Source: Zhongshania marina (GTDB lineage Bacteria; Pseudomonadota; Gammaproteobacteria; Pseudomonadales; Spongiibacteraceae). From it: a DNA stretch of 64,000 nt. This document shows, piece by piece, positions 54,258 to 62,971 of this stretch (the first letter of the stretch is position 1; each line of letters starts with the position of its first letter). A program made the translations under genes and the position numbers. The stretch covers positions 247,847 through 311,846 of the forward strand of contig NZ_PQGG01000031.1 of assembly GCF_002915595.1 (NCBI RefSeq), read 5' to 3'. The notes beneath the pieces are model-generated. The model had not been told where the DNA came from, ran no database searches, and saw only the letters and a list, made by a program, of their open reading frames with translations.

Positions 54258-55394
54258 TTAGTTACTTTCTATGTCAGTAATATTGTCTGTGGCCACGATA
54301 GACGGCAGCAACTGGCTTAAGAAGCGGTTCCAGCGGGAGATTGGTGCCGGCGACACATAGACAATGTCGCGGGGCTCAAGTGGGAACTTGTCTGCCAGCA
54401 TAAAGCCTATCGCGGAGGCGGCATTTAAGTTGTAAATGGTTGCTTCGTAAACCGGTGCGCCTTCCTCGTTTTTGCTAATGCCGGTGTTGCGCAATACATA
54501 CACCCCTCGGCCATCGGCGCGGTTTTCGTTTATGCCGTTGGCCTCGGCCAATGCCTCCGCCAAGCTGGTGCCGTTTCTAGACATATTTAAACTTCTAGGG
54601 CGATTCACCTCGCCGAGTACAAAGACCTTGTCGGCATCGTTACGTGGCACGTGAATTAAGTCGCCGTCTTGCAGCAACACATTTTCAGACCAGCGACCAT
54701 CTTCGTATAAGGCGCGTAAAGAAATGTCTTTGGCAACACCGTGACGGGTTAGCGTTACCGTACCCCAAGAGGCAGTGTCTGTTAGCCCGCCTAATCTCTC
54801 AATGGCATCGACAAGGGTCAGCGGCGTAGAAGAAATAGGTATTATACCGGGTTGATTAACCGCGCCAGTCACATAGACTTTTTGGCTGTTGAAGGAAGCG
54901 ACGCGTACATCTATTTGCGGTCTTTTAATTACCGAGCCTAAGCGCTCTTCCAGTAGTTGCTTAACCTCATTGGTGGTGTAGCCCGCAACAGAGATATTGC
55001 CCGCATAAGGATAAAACACCGTGCCGTCGGCCTTAACCTCGTTACCACCTTCTGCTGCGGTTCTAAAAGAACCCGCGGGAATGGTCAGCTCTGGGTGCTC
55101 CCATACCGTAATGGTTAAGACATCGCCGGGGCCAATATAGTAGTTATATTTTTTAAGCTGTTGCTGCAGGGCTAAATTAGGCGCTGCTTCACGTGGTTCA
55201 ACGGCATTTAAATGGCTGAGCACAGTGGCATTAATTGGAATATGACGGGTTTTGGTCTTAGCAGAGGCGTAGCTGCTCGGGGTGTCGTCAAATACCACTG
55301 ACTTAAAAGAGCTCATATGGCTGCCGGGTACAATCGTACAGGCAGCGGTGCTGGCAAATAAGGTAATTAAAAGGCTTAATTTTAAGATTTTCAT
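54258..55394 (-). CDS. wza: Wza-type polysaccharide export lipoprotein
   Basis: 378-residue outer-membrane export channel for capsule/EPS. The signal peptide ends with a lipobox (ASTAAC, Cys about residue 19). The polysaccharide-export domain YYIGPGDVLTITVWEHPELT starts near residue 87, followed by two SLBB domains (VYVTGAVNQPGIIPIS near 172, VFVLGEVNRPRSLNMS near 255) and a C-terminal amphipathic segment (SRWNRFLSQLLPSI) that would form the outer-membrane helical barrel. It is first of the wza-wzc pair. No tyrosine phosphatase (wzb) is present. Confidence 0.94.
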   Translation of the reverse strand: MKILKLSLLITLFASTAACTIVPGSHMSSFKSVVFDDTPSSYASAKTKTRHIPINATVLSHLNAVEPREAAPNLALQQQLKKYNYYIGPGDVLTITVWEHPELTIPAGSFRTAAEGGNEVKADGTVFYPYAGNISVAGYTTNEVKQLLEERLGSVIKRPQIDVRVASFNSQKVYVTGAVNQPGIIPISSTPLTLVDAIERLGGLTDTASWGTVTLTRHGVAKDISLRALYEDGRWSENVLLQDGDLIHVPRNDADKVFVLGEVNRPRSLNMSRNGTSLAEALAEANGINENRADGRGVYVLRNTGISKNEEGAPVYEATIYNLNAASAIGFMLADKFPLEPRDIVYVSPAPISRWNRFLSQLLPSIVATDNITDIESN

Positions 55395-55719
55395 GCAGAT
55401 GGTTCCATTGCTGCGGTATTTGTATACCTTGGTTTGTGAGACCGCACCAGGTACGAATCAAAATTAAATAGCGACCTTCGCCAGCGACGTACGTGGAGAG
55501 GCAAGTAAACAATAAATGCAGCTCCATCCCTTGGCGTACGGCCAGCTTCCTTGTAAAGCACGGCTCTACTGTTTATGCGCAAAATACATAAAGACGCAAT
55601 CATAACGATCTTGCAATCGTCACACCAGCGCTCTTTTAGCGCACTAAAGCACAAACCGAGCCACCCTAACACCAAAAGTGTGACAAATAAGTTAAGGTAA
55701 TAGTTTATCGTTATTACAT
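55395..55719. other. Upstream region of wza
   Basis: No convincing gene in 325 bases; short frames on both strands lack ribosome binding sites and family-like sequence. It should contain the wza promoter on the minus strand, but no clear -35/-10 pair stands out. Confidence 0.45.
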
Positions 55720-56130
55720 GTAGGAGCGGGCGCCGACCGCGATAGCTCGAGCAAAATCTGAGCGCAATTCATCGGCCTCAGACAAGGTGAATTGCGGCTT
55801 CATCGCAAGAGAAGGTGGCCTGGGCCAGCGGCCTCCTACAAAACCACCACGAACATACAATGCCACCCCCCCTGTAGGAGCGGGCGCCGACCGCGATAGC
55901 TCGAGCAAAATCTGAGCGTAATTCATCGGCCTCAGGCGCGGCCTCCTACAAAAATCACCGTACGATCACCCGTAGGAGCGGGCTCTGACCGCGATGGTTT
56001 TGGGCTGGGTCTTACACGTAATTCCATCGGCCTCAGGCGCGGCCTCCTACAAACCACCCCCGTAGGAGCGGGCGCCGACCGCGATTGCTCGGGCTAAATC
56101 TGAACACATTCACCTCGCCCGACCGCGAAG
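55720..56130 (+). repeat. REP/BIME array 2 (upstream of the WcaJ-type gene)
   Basis: Type-1 heads start at 55720, 55874, 55972 and 56062; type-2 ends at 55828, 55938 and 56039. Periods (154, 98, 90 bp) are more variable than in array 1. The fourth unit lacks a clean type-2 end and decays into CCTAAA-type repeats by 56160. Confidence 0.92.
55784..55845 (+). repeat. 62-bp direct repeat, right copy (flank of wzc-wza)
   Basis: Matches 51686-51747 in 59 of 62 bases, same orientation. It forms the second half of the first unit of array 2. Confidence 0.9.
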
Positions 56131-56554
56131 GGCTCGGCCTAAACCTAAACCTAAACACACCCACCTTGGCCCACAAATTGCTACAACCCCCTTTGCTCAG
56201 CTAGCTTAAAATCTAAGCGTTACCAACGGTAGCAGTTGATTAGCTGTAACATAAATGCGCTACAGTGCGCGTTTATGGGACTTCTTCCTGTGAATGCTAG
56301 GCATTTTGGGCGCGTTACACTTGGAAAGTGCCCACAATTGGCGCAAAATTGCGCGCCTATCGCGGGCGACGGTGCTTATTTAGTGCAAATTGCTGAATAG
56401 CGACTAAGCTTAAATGCCCTACAAGGTAAAATGCCTGCATGTGCGGAGCTTTATTGAAGTTTCGCAGTCGAACGCCCGAATGACACGAAGGCCGTCAAAG
56501 GATTGCCCGCTTTCAATTTAGTACCAAGACCAAATTCCTAGCGAGGGAGTTGCT
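56131..56554. other. Leader of the WcaJ-type gene
   Basis: After the decayed REP end no gene is visible. It probably carries the promoter of the glycan-assembly operon; no JUMPstart/ops element (GGCGGTAGCG) was found, and no sigma-70 pair is convincing. Confidence 0.4.
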
Positions 56555-57994
56555 GTGAACACCAAACAGATAAGTGCGAGCCATTCAGTGCAATCCGGTG
56601 GTTTTATCCGCCAGCACCAGTCTATGCTTGTCGGCATACATCAGCTTACAGACGTTTTATTAATCTGGGGTCTATTGGCGGTATTGGTCAATGTGGCTGA
56701 TGCCTCTTGGGAAATTTGCTATCAAGCCGCCGCCTTTGTCAGTTCTCTTTGTTACCACGTCTGCGCTCACAAGACCGGACTGTATTTTTCTTGGCGTGGC
56801 CAATCCTTATTAAACGAAGTAAAAACTGTGTTCTTAACATGGTTAGTGGTCATGGGCGCGCTGCTCAGTGTGGTATTTGTATTTGAATTAAACGAATCCT
56901 ACGGTGGCGGGGTAATGGTAGCGTGGTCTTTAGCCGTGCCAGTGGCCATTAGCTTTTACCGTGTGTCGGCAAGAATAGTACTGCGAGAAATGCGCCGCAC
57001 AGGGGTAAATACCCGCAAAGTAGCAATTGTTGGCGCCAAAGAACCAGGCCTTACGCTGGCCCAAAGCATACTGCAAAGCCCGTGGATGGGTATGAACATT
57101 ACAGGCTTTTACGACAACCGCGTCAGTATTGGTAGTCGCCCATTAAAAAAAGAACAGCTCCAAGTAATGGGTAATATCGAACTCCTAAAAGAGCAAGCTC
57201 GCGCTGGTGAGTTTGACGACATTTATATAGCCCTACCCATGCGCGAAGAAGAAACCATTAAAGAGCTAGTAGATTACTTGGCCAATAGCTCCTGCTGCGT
57301 ACACATCGTGCCTGACGTATTCACCTTTAAAATGCTCAACGCCCGCAGCCGAGAAATTGGTGGTTTGCCGGTAGTCAGTGTTTACGATACCCCCTTCGAT
57401 TCCTTTGATGCCGTAATTAAACGTACCGAAGACGTGGTGCTAAGCTCCATTATTTTATGCATCATTGCCATCCCCATGTTATTTATTGCGGCAGCAGTGA
57501 AGCTTACCTCTAAAGGCCCAGTGATCTTTAAGCAACGCCGCTACGGTATTAACGGCGAAGAAATCATGGTGTGGAAGTTCCGCTCTATGAACGCCTGCGA
57601 CAACGGCGATGTAGTTATGCAAGCCACAAAGGGCGATGAGCGCATTACCAAAGTCGGTGCTTTTATTAGAAAAACCTCGCTTGATGAACTCCCTCAATTC
57701 ATCAACGTATTGCAGGGCAAAATGAGTATTGTTGGCCCTCGTCCCCATGCGGTTGCTCACAATGAATTATACCGCGATCAAATCAGTGGCTACATGCAGC
57801 GTCATTTGGTCAAGCCTGGTATTACAGGTTGGGCACAGGTGAATGGTTGGCGTGGTGAGACTGATACCCTCGAAAAAATGCAAAAGCGGATTGAATTCGA
57901 TTTGTTTTATATTCGGAATTGGTCGGTTTGGATGGATTTGAAGATTGTATTTAAAACTATTTTTAAAGGTTTTATTGGTGGTGATGTTTATTAA
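56555..57994 (+). CDS. wcaJ: Undecaprenyl-phosphate sugar phosphotransferase (WcaJ family)
   Basis: 479-residue polyprenyl glycosylphosphotransferase that starts repeat-unit assembly by moving hexose-1-phosphate (usually glucose) to undecaprenyl phosphate. Four N-terminal membrane segments (about residues 25-125), a Rossmann-like CoA-binding-type domain (VAIVGAKEPGLTLAQSIL near 150) and the catalytic domain with IFKQRRYGINGEEIMVWKFR near 325, KTSLDELPQFINVLQGKMSIVGPRPHA near 370 and VKPGITGWAQVNGWRGETDT near 425. GAGGGAG precedes the GTG. Base composition is still that of the backbone, unlike the genes that follow. Confidence 0.93.
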   Translation: MNTKQISASHSVQSGGFIRQHQSMLVGIHQLTDVLLIWGLLAVLVNVADASWEICYQAAAFVSSLCYHVCAHKTGLYFSWRGQSLLNEVKTVFLTWLVVMGALLSVVFVFELNESYGGGVMVAWSLAVPVAISFYRVSARIVLREMRRTGVNTRKVAIVGAKEPGLTLAQSILQSPWMGMNITGFYDNRVSIGSRPLKKEQLQVMGNIELLKEQARAGEFDDIYIALPMREEETIKELVDYLANSSCCVHIVPDVFTFKMLNARSREIGGLPVVSVYDTPFDSFDAVIKRTEDVVLSSIILCIIAIPMLFIAAAVKLTSKGPVIFKQRRYGINGEEIMVWKFRSMNACDNGDVVMQATKGDERITKVGAFIRKTSLDELPQFINVLQGKMSIVGPRPHAVAHNELYRDQISGYMQRHLVKPGITGWAQVNGWRGETDTLEKMQKRIEFDLFYIRNWSVWMDLKIVFKTIFKGFIGGDVY

Positions 57995-58098
57995 TCATGC
58001 TTAATTTATAAGTATCTGATTTGGTGCCGTTTTGTTCTTGAACGTATGATAGACAATGAACGTTGTAATCACGTGTTAATATTAGTGAGGGTTAGGTT

Positions 58099-58734
58099 TT
58101 GATTAAGAATCTTCGGAAAATTATCAAGCATCGAGTGATTGGTGTGCCTGTTTGTCCGAGAAGTTTCCGGTTTACAAAAACGATTTTTATTCATATTCCG
58201 AAGAATGCAGGGCAGTCAATTGGAATGACTCTGTATGGGCACACCGTACATCATGTACGGGCCTCAGATGTAAAGCTTTTAGATCCAAAATTATATGAAA
58301 GTAGTTTTGTTTTCGCGTGTGTAAGGGAGCCTATTGCAAGATTTGTGTCTGCTTACGCTTATTTGGGCGAGGGTGGGCGTTCGGAGAATGATCGGAAAAT
58401 ATATGAAAAATATATAAAAAATAGGTCTATTGAAGAGTTTGTCGATTACATTTGTGATATTGATATTGATAGTAATAATGATCTTTTTCATTTTCATACA
58501 CAATCTAGTTATGTGTGTAGTGCAAAAGATAAGAGGGTAGTTATTGTAGATAGAATTTATAAGTTGGCGGAAATTAAAGCAATCTTAAATGACTTCGCTT
58601 CAGTATCTCTTTGTCCACCGATAAAGGGGGAGTTTCCTGTGATTAATAGTACGGCAAATAGGGTTGATTTGCCGCAAGATACCGAAGAGAAAATAAGAAA
58701 AATTTATAATATTGATTACGTTAATTTTTTTTGA
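58099..58734 (+). CDS. Sulfotransferase-family protein
   Basis: 211 residues. KTIFIHIPKNAGQSIGMTLYG near residue 24 is the 5'-phosphosulfate loop of PAPS-dependent carbohydrate sulfotransferases, and FACVREPIARFVSAYAYL near 74 the 3'-phosphate-binding motif. It would add sulfate from PAPS to a sugar of the exopolysaccharide. It starts at TTG with GAGGGTTAGG upstream. Base composition is AT-rich, as in the next five genes; seven bases separate it from the glycosyltransferase. Confidence 0.82.
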   Translation: MIKNLRKIIKHRVIGVPVCPRSFRFTKTIFIHIPKNAGQSIGMTLYGHTVHHVRASDVKLLDPKLYESSFVFACVREPIARFVSAYAYLGEGGRSENDRKIYEKYIKNRSIEEFVDYICDIDIDSNNDLFHFHTQSSYVCSAKDKRVVIVDRIYKLAEIKAILNDFASVSLCPPIKGEFPVINSTANRVDLPQDTEEKIRKIYNIDYVNFF

Positions 58735-58740
58735 GGATAT

Positions 58741-59715
58741 ATGAAAATATCAATAGCTATGGCGACATATAACGGTGGTGGTTATTTGTCTGCGCAGCTT
58801 CAAAGTTTTATTGAGCAGAGTCGACAGCCGGATGAGTTAATTATTAGTGATGATTGTTCATCGGATGAAACAGAAGCTATTGTTAAAGAATTCGCGAAAA
58901 AAGCGCCGTTTAAAGTTGAATTTTATAAGAATGTGGAAAATTTAGGTTATTGCAGAAATTTTAATGCTGCATTAATGAAGACAACGGGCGAATTAGTGCT
59001 ACTAAGTGATCAAGATGATGTCTGGTTGCCGGGTAAAATAGCTTGTATGGAAGCTGTTGCACAAGAAAATTCACGTGCAATGATTATTATGAATGACGCA
59101 GCGCTTGTTGACAAAGACCTGAATGAGCTCCGCTTGACAAAGATCGGTCAAATTGAATCAGCAGGGCTGTCACTAGATACCTTTGTTATGGGGTGCTGCT
59201 GTGCAATTCGTCGAAATTTGCTTGATATCTGCTTGCCGATACCAGCTAGCTATCCAGCGCATGATGATTGGATTGTGGGGTTTGCTGTTGGAATGAATAG
59301 GAGAGTAATCGAAAGAAAAGTTCTTCAGCTATACCGGCGTCACGAAAATAATGAATCTAAATTTATTGCTAATAGACTGACTAAAGTAACAAGACTAGAT
59401 GTTTTTTTGAATCATTTATTGAAGTTTTTTATCAGTAATCGAAGAAGTAACCGGGGTGTTGAGATTGAAGGATTGAATTTGTTTGTAGCTAGGCTGGAAG
59501 AGCTTATTTCGGTTGTGAATGAGGTTGGTGAATCTGAAATTTCGATGCTCTATAGAATTAAGAGTAAGGAGCTGTCGGACCTTAAAGAACGTCATGAGGT
59601 GCGAGAAAAGGCTTTATTCCATAGAATTATCTTAATCATTGGTAGGTTAGTAAAAGGTAAGTATTCGAGTGAGAATTTATTGAAGGAAGTCGCTAAAGAT
59701 GTTGCGGGATTTTGA
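58741..59715 (+). CDS. Family 2 glycosyltransferase
   Basis: 324-residue GT-A fold enzyme. ISIAMATYNGGGYLSAQLQS at the N-terminus, LIISDDCSSDET near 36, the metal-binding DQDDVW near 91 and the acceptor-side PAHDDWIVGF near 178 resemble rhamnosyl/alpha-glycosyltransferases of O-antigen clusters. It lacks membrane segments, so it acts at the inner face of the cytoplasmic membrane. The C-terminal 100 residues are basic and helical. Donor and linkage cannot be predicted. Confidence 0.9.
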   Translation: MKISIAMATYNGGGYLSAQLQSFIEQSRQPDELIISDDCSSDETEAIVKEFAKKAPFKVEFYKNVENLGYCRNFNAALMKTTGELVLLSDQDDVWLPGKIACMEAVAQENSRAMIIMNDAALVDKDLNELRLTKIGQIESAGLSLDTFVMGCCCAIRRNLLDICLPIPASYPAHDDWIVGFAVGMNRRVIERKVLQLYRRHENNESKFIANRLTKVTRLDVFLNHLLKFFISNRRSNRGVEIEGLNLFVARLEELISVVNEVGESEISMLYRIKSKELSDLKERHEVREKALFHRIILIIGRLVKGKYSSENLLKEVAKDVAGF

Positions 59716-59779
59716 ACTTGGTGAGTCGAATGAAATTGTATTACAGCTGGATTGTTAATTGAATTTTATGGGTAGCTTC

Positions 59780-60586
59780 ATGAGTAATAAATCTTTTCAA
59801 ATTAGTGTTGTGATCCCAACTTATAATAGACAAGAGCTATTGTTTAGGGCAATTGATAGTGTGCTGTGCCAATCATACGCGGCTATTGAGGTGATCGTTG
59901 TGGATGATGGATCTTCCGATAGTACTGTTGTTGATTTTGAGAACTCCAACTATCCGGAAAATGTACGTTTAATTTCTACTGGCGGTAGAAAGGGGGCTTG
60001 CTATGCGAGAAATTTGGGCGTACAGAATGCTACGGGAGACTTTGTGGCATTTCAGGATAGTGATGATATTTGGTTTCCGAATAAACTTAGGCGACAGGTG
60101 GAAGCGTTGTGTGCCAAGTCGGCAGAATTTTGCTTTTCAAGCTTTATTCGTCTTCAAGCGGGGCACCCACCTATAATTTATCCAAACAATGTATATAAAG
60201 CAGGTGATAACATTGTGTTGGTTGGCGGTGATTCTTCATTGATTGATTTCGGCCAGCTATATAAAAACAAAGTTAGCACTCAAACTCTTTTGGTTGATCG
60301 AGACGCATTTTTGAGTATTGGTGGTTTTGATGAGAATTTACCTAGATTTCAAGATTGGGATATAGCCATTAGATTATTTCAAAAATATGACGGATTGTTT
60401 TTAGAAGAGCCATTGGCTGTTGCTTATGTACAGTCAGACAGTATTACTAAAAATTACCATTCTGGGGTTTTAGCAAGAAAAGCCATTTTACGAAAATATA
60501 TTTCGATATATAAGAAGAATCCGTTTACATATCTGCGATTTTTACTTTCATATTACATTAGAGTCATAGTGGGTTTGATAAAGTGA
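59780..60586 (+). CDS. Family 2 glycosyltransferase
   Basis: 268-residue GT-A enzyme: ISVVIPTYNRQELLFRAIDS near the N-terminus, IVVDDGSSDSTV near 40, ACYARNLGVQNATGDFVAFQDSDD (DSDD metal site) near 83, and RFQDWDIAIRL near 190. Three in-frame starts exist (TTG 59759, ATG 59768, ATG 59780); none has a strong ribosome binding site and the last is preferred because it gives a family-like N-terminus. The stop overlaps the next gene's GTG. Confidence 0.9.
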   Translation: MSNKSFQISVVIPTYNRQELLFRAIDSVLCQSYAAIEVIVVDDGSSDSTVVDFENSNYPENVRLISTGGRKGACYARNLGVQNATGDFVAFQDSDDIWFPNKLRRQVEALCAKSAEFCFSSFIRLQAGHPPIIYPNNVYKAGDNIVLVGGDSSLIDFGQLYKNKVSTQTLLVDRDAFLSIGGFDENLPRFQDWDIAIRLFQKYDGLFLEEPLAVAYVQSDSITKNYHSGVLARKAILRKYISIYKKNPFTYLRFLLSYYIRVIVGLIK

Positions 60587-61797
60587 GGAGTCGTTACGAA
60601 TACACTGATATTCATATAGATATAAGTCAATGGGGAGTATATTGGGTTACTGCTGGAGTATGGGCAAGTGTTGCGGGGTTAATGATATTTTTTCCAATAA
60701 CGACGTTGTTTAATACCATAAGTTTAACAGGGATTTTTTTAGCTTTAGCTTTGATTGCGACGGGAGGGCTGGCTGCTGTTTTGATTTTTTCTATGGCGTC
60801 TTTGAATGTAGTCAGAGCAGGGTACAGATTCAGTTGTTGTTTATATAAAGTTGAGCGCAGGCTAAGATGGTTAACATTTTTATTCGTGATTCTTGCATTG
60901 GTCGAGTTTTTGTACGCGGGTTACGTTCCTTTGCTTTCGATGGCACTTGGTAGGTCAATTTCGCATTTTGCCTTTGGTATTCCGTCCCTGCACGGAATGG
61001 TATTGTCTCTTGGTGCCACTTTAGCGACGGGTTGGTTTTTTGTGTATTTGGCCGGAGAGCGTCAAAAGTTTAAGCTGGCGGCGGTCGTAATGATTTTAAT
61101 AGTATTTGCTCTATTTGTTTCTAGAAAAATGATAATGGTGACCATTTTTCAGGCGCTACTAATGTTGCTTATGTTTGATCGAACCGTTAAAACCAAGTTG
61201 GTAGTTATTGGCTGTGGAGTGATTGGCGTTCTACTGTTTGGTGTTATTGGTGATATTCGGACTGGGCGGAATGTAATAATTGGTCTTTCTCGCCTTAAAG
61301 TAGAGTATCCTGAGTTTTTGCCTACAGGTTTACTTTGGTTTTATATCTACGTTACTACGCCTTTAGCGAATTTAGTTAATGCAATGCAGCTAAGTTTGCC
61401 GGCTACATATTCGTTTAGCTTCCTTGGTGGATTGCTCCCCACAGATTCTATAAGAGAGTTTTTTTTTCCGGGAGCTAATTATTCCGGAGAGCTAGCTTTT
61501 GATAATTACTATCAAATATCCGATTCTTTTAATGTAGGTACGGGATTCGTAAAGTTCTATGAATCATTCGGAGCGGTTGGGGTGTTCTTGTCGTCTTCGG
61601 TGTTTTATGGGGTTACGGTCTTTTTTTTGAATTTTACTAGGTCTGTAGCTGGATTTTTATCATTTATCGTATGCTTTCAATGCTTGTCATTTCTAATATT
61701 TGCTAATAATTTTCTAAATTTAAATACGATATTCCAAATATTTTTCTTATATTTTATCGTTGGAGGGGTCCGTTTTGGCGGGACTGGCGCTAGTTGA
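60583..61797 (+). CDS. Wzy-type oligosaccharide repeat-unit polymerase
   Basis: 404 residues with about ten to eleven hydrophobic segments and a long periplasmic loop (about residues 230-330, with SFSFLGGLLPTDSIREFFFPG). The architecture and RTGRNVIIGLSRL-type basic periplasmic motif fit O-antigen/EPS polymerases of the oligosaccharide repeat-unit polymerase type, which join lipid-linked units in the periplasm. Sequence is weakly conserved in such proteins, so the call rests on topology and context. It starts at GTG overlapping the upstream gene; its end overlaps the HAD gene by 23 bases. Confidence 0.78.
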   Translation: MRSRYEYTDIHIDISQWGVYWVTAGVWASVAGLMIFFPITTLFNTISLTGIFLALALIATGGLAAVLIFSMASLNVVRAGYRFSCCLYKVERRLRWLTFLFVILALVEFLYAGYVPLLSMALGRSISHFAFGIPSLHGMVLSLGATLATGWFFVYLAGERQKFKLAAVVMILIVFALFVSRKMIMVTIFQALLMLLMFDRTVKTKLVVIGCGVIGVLLFGVIGDIRTGRNVIIGLSRLKVEYPEFLPTGLLWFYIYVTTPLANLVNAMQLSLPATYSFSFLGGLLPTDSIREFFFPGANYSGELAFDNYYQISDSFNVGTGFVKFYESFGAVGVFLSSSVFYGVTVFFLNFTRSVAGFLSFIVCFQCLSFLIFANNFLNLNTIFQIFFLYFIVGGVRFGGTGAS

Positions 61798-62371
61798 CCT
61801 TGATGGAACTATCTTGAAAGGAAATAGTTTTCCTGCATGGTCATTATTTCTTTTGCGGAAAACGTTTTTTTTTGGCAGGGGTGTATTTTTTCAAGTTGTA
61901 TGTCTTTTATTTAAAAGGAAAATATTGGGCACTTTAAGTCACGTGGAATTTAAGGCTGGATTGGAGGCTTTGAGTGTTCCAGATGTATTGTGTGAACAGT
62001 TCTGGGAAAGTATGCGGCTTCTGATTAGTGCACCGGTTATGGAGAAAATTCAAGAGTATGACGAAGTGGTGATTTATACGGCTGCGCCATCTGTTTATGC
62101 GAAACATGTAAAAAAAATATTTCAATATGATGTTGGTGTTGTTAGTTCTCGTTTTGTTGAGGGCGTATTTTATAATAATTTCGGGGTTAATAAGCTAGCT
62201 GATAAGGAGTCACGATTTGGTGATAGAGAGTATACCCTTTTTACAGATAGTGTTGATGATTTTCCACTAGCAAGGAATGCGATGAAAGTCTTTTTGTGCA
62301 ACCCTGTTGAATCTAGTCGTAGTGCTTACCAGGCATTATTTGGTGCTTCCTTAGAGATTATTGAAGGGTAA
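61775..62371 (+). CDS. HAD-superfamily phosphatase, PSP-like
   Basis: 198 residues. Motif I is LALVDLDGTILKGNSF near residue 5; motif II VVIYTAAPS, with a Ser/Thr-like region, near 95; motif III Lys in NKLADKESRF near 137; motif IV LFTDSVDDFPL near 150. Helical cap follows motif I, as in phosphoserine-phosphatase-like (type IB) members and in the HAD domains fused to UbiA prenyltransferases. The TTG at 61775 has GGAGGGG six bases upstream. It is adjacent to a phosphoribosyltransferase-like gene, five bases away. Substrate unknown. Confidence 0.78.
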   Translation: MAGLALVDLDGTILKGNSFPAWSLFLLRKTFFFGRGVFFQVVCLLFKRKILGTLSHVEFKAGLEALSVPDVLCEQFWESMRLLISAPVMEKIQEYDEVVIYTAAPSVYAKHVKKIFQYDVGVVSSRFVEGVFYNNFGVNKLADKESRFGDREYTLFTDSVDDFPLARNAMKVFLCNPVESSRSAYQALFGASLEIIEG

Positions 62372-62375
62372 TTTG

Positions 62376-62951
62376 ATGAAGGTCTTAGATGCAAGATCCG
62401 TAAGCAAATTTGATGAATTATGTGCTTGCTTGGCAGAGCAGGTGATTAGTAGTGGATTTAAGCCAGATATTGTTGTTGGAATAGCTCGTGGAGGGAGTTA
62501 TGTGGTGACGTCTATGACATTGTTAGGTGGGTTACCTCAAGTGCACGTTAAGGCCCAGAGAGCTGGGACTAAAGTGAAAACAAAGTTAAAGCTAGAGAAG
62601 ATTGTTTCGCTATTTCCGTCATGGTTTGCTAATACGGTAAGAATTTTAGAAGTTTATTATAGAGAGTTTAGTTTTTTGCTTAAAGGACGATCGGCTGAAC
62701 AGCGGGAGGCGATAATAGTTGATGGTCATTTTGAGTTTAATGATTCGGCTAATAGCATTTTGATTGTGGACGATGCAGTTGATTCTGGGAGTACAATGGT
62801 TACAGTTGAATCATTGGTTCGAGAAGTATTCCCTCAAGCAGATATTAAAGTGGCTGCAATATGTACAACGTTCCGAAACCCAATCTGCCAAGTCGATTAT
62901 GTTTTATATAAAAGGGCTATCGTAAAGTTTCCATGGTCACTAGATTCTTAG
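62376..62951 (+). CDS. Phosphoribosyltransferase-like protein
   Basis: 191 residues. SILIVDDAVDSGSTMVTVES near residue 131 is the PRPP-binding signature of type I phosphoribosyltransferases, and VVGIARGGSYVVTSM near 33 the upstream phosphate loop. A central insertion (about residues 65-110) is basic and aromatic (LFPSWFANTVRILEVYYREF), possibly membrane-associating. No nucleobase specificity motif is recognised. GAAGGG eight bases before the ATG sets the start. In a glycan cluster it may use PRPP to supply a ribosyl-phosphate unit, but this is inference only. Confidence 0.75.
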   Translation: MKVLDARSVSKFDELCACLAEQVISSGFKPDIVVGIARGGSYVVTSMTLLGGLPQVHVKAQRAGTKVKTKLKLEKIVSLFPSWFANTVRILEVYYREFSFLLKGRSAEQREAIIVDGHFEFNDSANSILIVDDAVDSGSTMVTVESLVREVFPQADIKVAAICTTFRNPICQVDYVLYKRAIVKFPWSLDS

Positions 62952-62971
62952 ATTTTGGCTAATATTTGAAT

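Noticed and set aside
56131..56554. JUMPstart/ops element for RfaH upstream of the glycan genes
   Set aside because: Searched for GGCGGTAGCG; only a loose GGGCGACGGTGC is present, which does not match.
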